Origin: Anaerolineae bacterium | Lineage (GTDB): Bacteria; Chloroflexota; Anaerolineae; Aggregatilineales; Phototrophicaceae | Assembly: GCA_017303635.1 (NCBI GenBank) | Contig: JAFLCG010000013.1 | Location: 1-64,000, forward strand | Length of the DNA stretch: 64,000 nucleotides | Direction: 5' to 3' | In this document: positions 58,601 through 64,000 of the stretch, piece after piece | Numbering within the stretch: the first letter of the stretch is position 1 | Layout: each line of letters begins with the position of its first letter | Made by a program: the position numbers and the translations under genes | Notes under the pieces: generated by a model | The model's input: the letters and a program-made list of their open reading frames with translations, nothing else | The model's database searches: none | Told to the model about the DNA's origin: nothing

Positions 58601-60341
58601 CAATGTAGCAACGGGTGGAGAACTGGGCCTTCTCACGCTCGCGGTCAATCGCTGGATTGGTGACGACTGCGACAGTTTCCTTGAAGTAATCAGCGATGTT
58701 CATACGTGTGTGGGACATCGCGGCCAGCGCGCCATCCCAACCGAGTGAGCCAACCTGTTCCTTGGCGCTCTCGGCAATCGTTTCGACGAAGGAAACGTGA
58801 TAGCGTTCCCAACCCAGTGCCGCCATCGTGTTGGCGTTGATCGCCACTGTCCTGAGCTTCCACGGTTGTGCCGGGATGGTCATGGTTTTCAGGCGGATGG
58901 GGAGGGAGGCATTCAGTATTTCGCCTTCCGGCTCGGCGGTCATGAGAGCGATTGGCGCAGGGGTGATCTTGGGCTGGTGTCCGTTACCATTGTGGCCATT
59001 CCCATTGGTCGTTTTGCCGTTTGGCTCCGTGCCGAAGGAGAAAAAGCTAGTCGGTTCGCCGCCAAAGCGCAGCCCGCGCTCGCGGAAGCGGCTGAGGGTA
59101 TGCCGTTGAATAGCTGGGTAATCCAGGACTTCGATACCACGACCCGGATTGACCTTTAAGGCGATCTTTTCGCCGGGTGCCAGCGGTTTGGCATCTGTAG
59201 ACATCGAGTCCAGCAGGTAGACCCCACGTTCTGAGGTGGCGAAGTACTCTTTTTCCGTTTCACCGAACCACAATGGCCGAAGACCCAGTGAATCCACGCT
59301 GAAGACACACTGATCGCCCAGTCGGGCAACAACCGCGGCTGGACCCTGGGCAAACGGTCCCCAGGCTTTCCGCATTTGGTCGTACAGGGCGTGAATTTCG
59401 GGAGCCGTCTGGATTAAATCGTGCTTATGGGCCGGGAAGATGAACTCCATGGCTTCGATTAAATCGAGGCCGAAGTCCATGCATAGCGCACGCAGCGCTC
59501 GATCTACATCCTGCGAGTCCGAGTTGCCGGGATCAAGTTCGATACCCAGCATTTCGGCCTCGATCTTGAAGCGGCTAATCGTATTAAACTCGCCGTTGTG
59601 ACCCAGCAGGTTGAAGGGTTGAGCGCGTTCAAAAACGGGATTGGTATTGGTGGAATAGCGCGCATGACCAAGTGTAATGGTTGAGGCATAGTCCGGGTCA
59701 CGCAGTTCAGGGTAATACTTGCGGAGAAGTTCAACGGTTCCCTGAACTTTATAGACGACGCTATGTGCGGACATTGATGGGAAGTGAACATTCAGATCCC
59801 GTTCCAGTCGCGCTTGCAGGTTGAAAAGTGTCTTTTCCAGATCTTCTGTGCGGACGTTGCCGTTCATCCCGGCAAACTGATAAAACAGCGGCTCATTGTT
59901 ACGCGCATTCGGCCCCAGCAGATGACTATTAACCTCACCGGGTTCTTCAACGATGACATCCAGCCCTACTTCAGTCATTTGCGCGGCAATCTGCCCGGCA
60001 ATGTAACTCGCGCGACCTCGAGCCGAGGCAGGGATCATGGCATGGGCAACCCAAAAATTGCGGTTCCCGGCAATGCTGGAACGCAGCCCGGCCCGCACCA
60101 GCCGTTTGATCCATAGCTGGCGCGGGATATCAGTCAAAATGCCGACGCCATCACCTTCGCCGTCCACGAAGCCAGTGCGGTGCCCCATGCGGGTGAGAGC
60201 TTCAATTGTTCGTTTAACATTACCGTGAGTGGGTTCGCCGCCTTTACGGACGGCACAAATCAGGGCGCAAGCATCGCGTTCAGCGGTATCTATCGGATGC
60301 AGCGGGAATGGGTCACAATGAGGCTGCTGGTCGGTCTCCAC
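55632..60341 (-). CDS. gltB: Glutamate synthase large subunit
   Basis: The protein has about 1569 residues. The glutaminase domain starts at the N-terminus, with Cys25 in ERDACALICAV as the likely N-terminal nucleophile after propeptide removal. Its GHARYSTNTNPVFERAQPF and NLLGHNGEFNTISRF blocks are complete. The FMN domain has ISPSNNHDLYSIEDLAQLID, then ITGYDGGTGAARAHSLRHVG and CTICRKCHEGTCHVGI (C1165, C1171, C1176), which hold the [3Fe-4S] cluster. A C-terminal GXGXG domain ends the protein. The enzyme makes two glutamate from glutamine and 2-oxoglutarate, taking electrons from ferredoxin or GltD; no gltD is in the window. GTG 60341 is preferred because AAGGAG lies six bases ahead. A glycine/asparagine/histidine-rich insertion lies at about residues 435-460. 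Confidence 0.95.
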   Translation of the reverse strand: METDQQPHCDPFPLHPIDTAERDACALICAVRKGGEPTHGNVKRTIEALTRMGHRTGFVDGEGDGVGILTDIPRQLWIKRLVRAGLRSSIAGNRNFWVAHAMIPASARGRASYIAGQIAAQMTEVGLDVIVEEPGEVNSHLLGPNARNNEPLFYQFAGMNGNVRTEDLEKTLFNLQARLERDLNVHFPSMSAHSVVYKVQGTVELLRKYYPELRDPDYASTITLGHARYSTNTNPVFERAQPFNLLGHNGEFNTISRFKIEAEMLGIELDPGNSDSQDVDRALRALCMDFGLDLIEAMEFIFPAHKHDLIQTAPEIHALYDQMRKAWGPFAQGPAAVVARLGDQCVFSVDSLGLRPLWFGETEKEYFATSERGVYLLDSMSTDAKPLAPGEKIALKVNPGRGIEVLDYPAIQRHTLSRFRERGLRFGGEPTSFFSFGTEPNGKTTNGNGHNGNGHQPKITPAPIALMTAEPEGEILNASLPIRLKTMTIPAQPWKLRTVAINANTMAALGWERYHVSFVETIAESAKEQVGSLGWDGALAAMSHTRMNIADYFKETVAVVTNPAIDREREKAQFSTRCYIGPRPALTEAPNPDAQLISIDTPLILGGLAEVDIDSVRSVAEKHGTVTIEDLFDLYGDRLAVFQMTAAQDEGIEQAINRLQTASVNAVREGIQCIVLDDTEVFEGQTHWLDPLLTVSAIDQALRNSDDRPNLRRQVGLVVRSGSLRDLHDLALIVALGANAVLPYALYAVTLGMAPKPSKDALTPEKIIKQLGGTLKALSGGIEKVISTIGCHELRGYGHSFSSIGLSNSVASYLGTPNYFGSEARGLTWDAMQVDAGSRAAELRGEITGKLANADRLYPKMWKKVEDVAHGELSLEEYTSELMELEDEIPVALRHVIGLRENENAIDPDEVDISIGEHSMPVVIGAMSFGSQGELAYKAYGEAGYKLNIICVNGEGGELPEVMGRYPRNRGNQIASARFGVNIEFLNSCNYLEIKIGQGAKPGEGGQLPGYKVTEQVAAARHTAPGVDLISPSNNHDLYSIEDLAQLIDELKTANPHAKVSVKIPVVPGVGVIAVGVAKAGADIINITGYDGGTGAARAHSLRHVGLPAEIGVWLAHRALSESGLRDDVELWCDGGMKSGRDVVKMLCLGANRVGFGTLAMVAVGCTICRKCHEGTCHVGITTHIRTKEEAQNKGIKHFEPRVYEQAVDGICNVFYMLADDIRKWTAKLGVRRVQDLVGRTDYLEQIAMSDRLDLTPLLKRAPKNQTRELQPGVGRRLNRPRNIISKQITSTIAEEVRTGDTEVTYDDEQVQAMDRALGTHLSGAIKRGDFENADLIEAVHLNFSNSAIPGNGLAAFMDAPLDVLVEGGAQDGVAKCARGGKVTILKGLNHNGQRLDGSVGKSFAYGAQGGQFIVQGNADTRACIRLSGADIIFGGEIKEPLRDELGGLAARANLKGYACEYMTSGRVVILGDPGPWMCAGMSGGVIYQRVQPEMNLTIDAIRNRLADGAMVDIFPMDERGIDDVRELMNIYIQTLEVNNQADAAGHLYDLMQYPAEHFVKICTPNRKN

Positions 60342-60732
60342 GTTGCACTCCTTGGAGTGAGACAATACAACAAGATCATCCTTTGGTGGAAGGAAGTGCG
60401 CTTAGATTACGACAATTTGCCTATGTATGCTGCGTACAGGGTATATGGATATTTTGTTGGTGGAGTCGTATAAATTGCACAGGTGACGCGGCGGAAGGCC
60501 ATACACTATCTGTTGCGGTTCTTTAATTTATCCCCGAATGAAACGTTTTGCAGATTATTTAATGCCATATTGTGATTTTGAGCACAAATTTAACTTGAGC
60601 ATTCTGCCTAAAGCATAATCATCCAAGCAGGCTAGTCAGTATTTGTACACCCTGTATGAATGACAACCTGGTTGACACCTTCGAACCAAAGTTGTTCTGG
60701 GCCTGCATCCAAGGTGAAAGCTTTTGTGCAGC
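60342..60732. other. Gene-free stretch between gltB and the second PucR gene
   Basis: It has no gene. It holds the gltB promoter region on the minus strand and several TTGTGCA-like heptamers (60475-60481 inverted, 60724-60730), plus a CRP-like palindrome at 60571-60586. A consensus -10/-35 pair was not found by eye. The region is AT-rich. Confidence 0.6.
60571..60586. promoter_or_regulatory. CRP/FNR-like palindromic operator candidate
   Basis: TGTGATTTTGAGCACA has the layout TGTGA-N6-TCACA with one mismatch. It lies about 230 bases upstream of the gltB start. A CRP-family regulator is not in the window, so the assignment rests on the motif alone. Confidence 0.4.
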
Positions 60733-62379
60733 TCAATTAATTGTCATCAGGCGGCGGACGGTTAAGGCCAGATGCAGCGCCAGCCGAATCTCTGGTCGAT
60801 CAAGATCAATCTGCGCGATGTCATTGATGCGATTCATGCGGTAGAGCAGGGTATTGCGGTGGACGAAGAGCGTTTCAGCCGTTTGTGAAAGATTGCCATG
60901 ACATTGGAAGAAGGCTTCCAGAGTCTTAATCAGATCGGCATTCTGGTCGCGGTCATATTTGACCAATGCGCCGAGAGTGCGTTCGCAAAAATCAGTTAGT
61001 TTATCCCGATCATTTAAGGAAAGTATTAGTTGGTACACCCCTAGATCTCCGATGTAAAGCGGATCATCTGTGTTTAGACGGCGGGCCAATTCGAGGGCTT
61101 GAACTGCATCCCGGTAACTGTTTCGCCAGGCAGGAATATCCTTGGCGGCTTGACCAACGCCAACGGCAATTCGCGCACCGGGATATTGCCGATGGGCTTC
61201 CTGAGCACAGGCGTGGGCCAGCTTGAGGGCGGTATCAATTGGGTTGTCTGGTGGGCTGGCATGAAAGACAACCAGCTCATTGACCTGATCCCGCTGCCAG
61301 ACCAATGCCTGTTCGTGCTGTCCGTGTACGATGCTGTTAATGAGGGTTTCCAAACGGCGATTGGAGAAGATTTTTTCTCCCTGCCACGCCATGACGATAG
61401 CGACATGGACCGCCTGCATATCATGGTCGAAGCGTTCTCCCTGTCGCATCGCTTCCTGCTGGCTCACATCGCCCAAGAGCAATCGATCAAGGAAGGTGCC
61501 ACGTAACCGTTTTTCGGTTTCGGAGATGGCTTTGGCTTTCGCCATTTCCAGCGCGCAGGCGGCTGCGCCATGTTCGGTTACCAAGGTATCAATATCATCA
61601 AGTTCGGTATCCCGCCCGATGATTGAGAGGTATCCGCGTCCGACATTTTTGGTAATGATTGGACAGATGAGGCGAGCGACGCCGGGTACAGGCAATGATT
61701 GCATCAGGACTGGGTTATCTAACTCACTGACGCGCATACGGTCCTGTACTTCCGTCGGTAGGTTAGAACTGCTCCGCAGGAAGTTGTCGATTTCTTCCCA
61801 GACGCCGATGAATTGGGGTTGTTCCGCACTATCAATGATGTTCATTCGTTTGTCTTGCACGACGACCGCTTTATTGGTCAGGCGCGCAATTTCATTGATG
61901 AGGGCAGCCATGCCCTCGTTGCGGGAGGAAATCTGAGTGAGCTGTTTGTAAATCTGAGTAGCTCGCCGTTCGATTTGTCCCTTTTTATCTACCAGCAGGC
62001 TCACAATAGACTTTTCCACCATGCGGATGCGACTTCCGGACGGCAGCAGTAGCAGTGGAATACTAAATGCGTTGGCCTCGGCAATCGCTGCTGGAGAGGC
62101 CGCCTCACAAAGTACCACGCCTGAGGCATTCATGTCGGCAGCCATGCGGACCACATCTACATCGGTAAGCTGGCGCTGACCATTGCCTTCGGGTGAGGAG
62201 AGCAGGGCAAGTTCGCCGCGCTGCAGGGCTTTGATCGCACTCTTGTTTTCCGGGTAGATGACGGTTGCCCAGGTAACGCTTTGACCCAGATGCCCATCGC
62301 CTGCTATAACTCGGGTACCGAGAGGTAAGGCCTGTTTACGAATGTCCTCGACCGTAATGCTGGTGATCTGATCAATCAT
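60733..62379 (-). CDS. PucR family transcriptional regulator, second copy
   Basis: A 548-residue PucR-type regulator with the same layout as the gene at 52471. The N-terminal PucR domain (IRKQALPLGTRVIAGDGHLG, RGELALLSSPEGNGQ) is followed by a GAF-like middle (VVVQDKRMNIIDSAEQPQFI) and a C-terminal HTH_30 (LEAFFQCHGNLSQTAETLFV, HRNTLLYRMNRINDIAQIDL). It reads away from its own upstream region (62380-62507), which contains three TTGTGCA-like heptamers. Its stop faces gltB's upstream region at 60732. It may control gltB or the transporter. This is inferred from location and family. Confidence 0.92.
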   Translation of the reverse strand: MIDQITSITVEDIRKQALPLGTRVIAGDGHLGQSVTWATVIYPENKSAIKALQRGELALLSSPEGNGQRQLTDVDVVRMAADMNASGVVLCEAASPAAIAEANAFSIPLLLLPSGSRIRMVEKSIVSLLVDKKGQIERRATQIYKQLTQISSRNEGMAALINEIARLTNKAVVVQDKRMNIIDSAEQPQFIGVWEEIDNFLRSSSNLPTEVQDRMRVSELDNPVLMQSLPVPGVARLICPIITKNVGRGYLSIIGRDTELDDIDTLVTEHGAAACALEMAKAKAISETEKRLRGTFLDRLLLGDVSQQEAMRQGERFDHDMQAVHVAIVMAWQGEKIFSNRRLETLINSIVHGQHEQALVWQRDQVNELVVFHASPPDNPIDTALKLAHACAQEAHRQYPGARIAVGVGQAAKDIPAWRNSYRDAVQALELARRLNTDDPLYIGDLGVYQLILSLNDRDKLTDFCERTLGALVKYDRDQNADLIKTLEAFFQCHGNLSQTAETLFVHRNTLLYRMNRINDIAQIDLDRPEIRLALHLALTVRRLMTIN

Positions 62380-62507
62380 GTCCGCTCATTGTATCTTGGT
62401 ATTCGTGCACAATATCCGATAGTGATACCGGGCTTTTGGTCGAAAGTCAACATAAACGTGTGCAATCCATCCAAAATTGGTCTTAGGTTTGTGCAGTTAT
62501 AGGTTGC

Positions 62508-62903
62508 TTAGGTTTCACCTGTCAGGAGGCCAATCAGGATGACTATCGCGAAGATGATGAGGGCTATACCAAGAAAATCTCGTGTTGGATCCAGATAGAG
62601 GTTGAACAGCATCAATCCCACTAAGGCTGCTCCACCCAACCAGGTCACCGGGCTGACCATCCAACCGCGCATATACTGCAACATCCCTGAGCCTAAGAGG
62701 ATAATAGCCCCGGCCAGTGGAAGTACCCAGTTGATTCCCATTGTTTCAAGATTGAGCAGATTAAGAATGGCGAATACCAGCACCAGCAGGAACCACGTCA
62801 TACGCTCGACCCGGGCTTCGGCATAACTTTTGCGGCGATCGTAACGGTCGTCATCCTGGTTTCGTCGCTGACGATTTTCTTTGCGTGAACGTTTTCGGCT
62901 CAT
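62508..62903 (-). CDS. Small membrane protein of unknown function
   Basis: A protein of about 131 residues. A very basic N-terminal tail (MSRKRSRKENRQRRNQDDDR) is followed by four hydrophobic segments, from FLLVLVFAILNLLNLETMGI to the end. It is probably cytoplasmic at the N-terminus. ATG 62903 is chosen because GAGGGG lies just before it. Similar four-helix small proteins are widespread and have no known function. The upstream gene is the lipoprotein on the other strand. Confidence 0.65.
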   Translation of the reverse strand: MSRKRSRKENRQRRNQDDDRYDRRKSYAEARVERMTWFLLVLVFAILNLLNLETMGINWVLPLAGAIILLGSGMLQYMRGWMVSPVTWLGGAALVGLMLFNLYLDPTRDFLGIALIIFAIVILIGLLTGET

Positions 62904-63015
62904 CTTTCCCCTCATTGGTCAGGTGTAGTACATCCGTTCCAGCATACCCTCACTGGCACTTTTAGGCCAACCGCGTAATCATAGGCAGGGTAGATAAGAA
63001 AGGGTTTGGGTACGT

Positions 63016-63939
63016 ATGGTGGTGAGTCGTAGGTTGCTGGCCTGGTTCAGGCATGGGTTTACCCTGCTGATATTGTTGGGTTTTCTCTCCGCTTGTGACC
63101 CGGCAAATAATGATCGGTTGGATTCAGGGCCAGTATTGTTGCAGGATGTGACACTGGGAGCGGCTGTCCCATCGCCGACGCGGGTTCTCAGTCCGACGCC
63201 GACCTTCATCCCGATTGGTGTCACATCAGAGTTGCTTTCACCTCTGCAGGCTCCTACGATTGAGGTGAGCTTTGTGTTAGTCACCCCCACGCCACCGCCA
63301 AGTAAAACCCCTACCATTACGCCGACGCTTTCACGGACACCTACATCGGTACCGCCGACTAGTCTGATTACTGTAGTCCCGCCAACAGCACCCTTATTTG
63401 TCTATCCCGCTCCTATAATGGGGACATCGCCTCCGGCTGGATTTACGAATCCGCAGGTGCCAACCCCGCAGCCCAATATCATTACGGGGCCCTGCCAGAT
63501 TGCCTGGTTCTTTACCATCATTTCCCCGGCAAATTGTCCTCTTGGGCCAGCAGCAAGTGGATCTGGCGCGTTTCAACAGTTTCAGAATGGTGTCATGATC
63601 TGGATTCAAGCGCAGGATGCCGTCTATGTGATATATGATAGTGCGACGGTTCCCCGTTGGCAGGTGTTTCAGGATACCTTCACTGAAGGTATCCCGGATG
63701 ACACTTCCTGGGCCGGTACGCCACCACAATTTACATTCTATCCCAGGCGTGGTTTTGGCCTGATCTGGCGCAACCAATTAGGTGTTCGTGATCGACTGGG
63801 GTGGGCGGTTAGCGAAAACGAGATTGGTTATTCCCCTCAGGTGCAGATTGGCAGTGATTCTTTTATCTATATCAGCGATCCGCGGGGGGGGGTACTGAGC
63901 CTGACGCCCAACGGACAAGATTGGCGACGGTACAACTAA
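63016..63939 (+). CDS. Lipoprotein with Pro/Thr-rich stalk
   Basis: The protein has 307 residues. Its signal peptide ends with the lipobox LSAC (LLILLGFLSACDP), so the mature protein should carry a lipid on Cys27. A long Pro/Thr/Ser-rich stalk follows (about 50-160, with many PTP repeats), and then a compact outer domain (about 160-307) with two Cys (GPCQIAWFF and ANCPLG) and strands. It could be a surface-exposed binding protein; no family is recognised. It lies 14 bases from the pfkA start on the same strand. Confidence 0.72.
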   Translation: MVVSRRLLAWFRHGFTLLILLGFLSACDPANNDRLDSGPVLLQDVTLGAAVPSPTRVLSPTPTFIPIGVTSELLSPLQAPTIEVSFVLVTPTPPPSKTPTITPTLSRTPTSVPPTSLITVVPPTAPLFVYPAPIMGTSPPAGFTNPQVPTPQPNIITGPCQIAWFFTIISPANCPLGPAASGSGAFQQFQNGVMIWIQAQDAVYVIYDSATVPRWQVFQDTFTEGIPDDTSWAGTPPQFTFYPRRGFGLIWRNQLGVRDRLGWAVSENEIGYSPQVQIGSDSFIYISDPRGGVLSLTPNGQDWRRYN

Positions 63940-63953
63940 CCGTTGGAGCAAGT

Positions 63954-64000
63954 ATGGTTGCCCACAAACGAATCGGCATTTTGACTGGCGGGGGAGATGC
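63954..64000 (+). CDS. pfkA: 6-phosphofructokinase, N-terminal fragment (cut by window edge)
   Basis: ATG 63954, preceded by GGAG at 63945-63948, opens MVAHKRIGILTGGGDA, which is the standard start of phosphofructokinase (the GGGDxPGLN loop binds ATP or pyrophosphate). Only fifteen codons are in the window, so ATP- or PPi-dependence cannot be told. Confidence 0.8.
   Translation, partial: MVAHKRIGILTGGGD

Noticed and set aside
1..64000. CRISPR array, tRNA or rRNA genes
   Set aside because: No regularly spaced repeats, cloverleaf with CCA-type ends or rRNA signature blocks were seen on reading the intergenic regions; a tRNAscan-SE run would settle tRNAs.

Overview
The window looks like a piece of a Chloroflexota chromosome, probably from the Anaerolineae side. 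This is an inference from gene content and sequence style: two PucR-type regulators, a membrane-anchored Mur ligase, a PTPS-related giant membrane protein, a LiaF-like toast-rack protein behind the primary sigma factor, and many Thr/Pro-rich secreted proteins. Base composition is about 50-60 percent GC and genes are dense on both strands. No rRNA, tRNA, CRISPR array or prophage was seen. The only mobile-element trace is the 3' end of an IS5-type transposase at the left edge.

Layout. 0-7 kb: IS5 tail, comM, a bacterial PHAX-domain protein, and a three-gene surface-polysaccharide cluster (two GT4 glycosyltransferases and a Wzx-like flippase). 7-9.8 kb: rpmF and fabD with a clear sigma-70 promoter and terminators, a VIT-family transporter and a DUF456 protein. 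9.8-15.5 kb: an accessory-looking stretch with a 24-bp palindromic repeat in two copies, an orphan gene, a frameshifted GNAT gene, a membrane Mur ligase, an alpha/beta hydrolase and a MurA-like protein lacking two standard catalytic residues. 15.6-22.7 kb: a radical SAM protein and its DUF2344 partner (separated by about 3 kb), a roadblock protein, a 59-residue C2H2 zinc-finger protein, psuG and a SRAP protein. 22.9-31.3 kb: ftsK, an S1-repeat protein, and an rpoD-led operon ending in a 7TM-GAF membrane regulator.

31.4-35.3 kb: a complete four-gene ABC export operon of the Gld type (ATPase, permease, GldG-like, DUF4340). 35.4-41.8 kb: a TGS-fused nucleoside kinase, overlapping hpt and cca, and a convergent operon (TPR, URO-D-like, rsmD, IrrE-like). 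41.8-48.9 kb: a giant membrane protein and a divergent seven-gene operon built around an AlaX editing protein. 49-52.2 kb: ileS with the swapped GxHH signature. 52.5-62.4 kb: two PucR regulators bracketing an anion-transporter gene and gltB. 62.5-64 kb: a small membrane protein, a lipoprotein and the first codons of pfkA.

Most genes are housekeeping: translation and tRNA quality control (rpmF, ileS, alaX, cca, rsmD), nucleotide salvage (hpt, psuG, nucleoside kinase), nitrogen assimilation (gltB with PucR regulators), envelope (Mur-like genes, glycosyltransferases) and cell division (ftsK). The least explained items are the PHAX protein, the zinc-finger microprotein, the MurA-like/Mur-ligase pair, the rpoD-linked 7TM-GAF regulator and the HEXXH-less IrrE-like protein. 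No wholly new multi-gene system could be demonstrated from the sequence alone.
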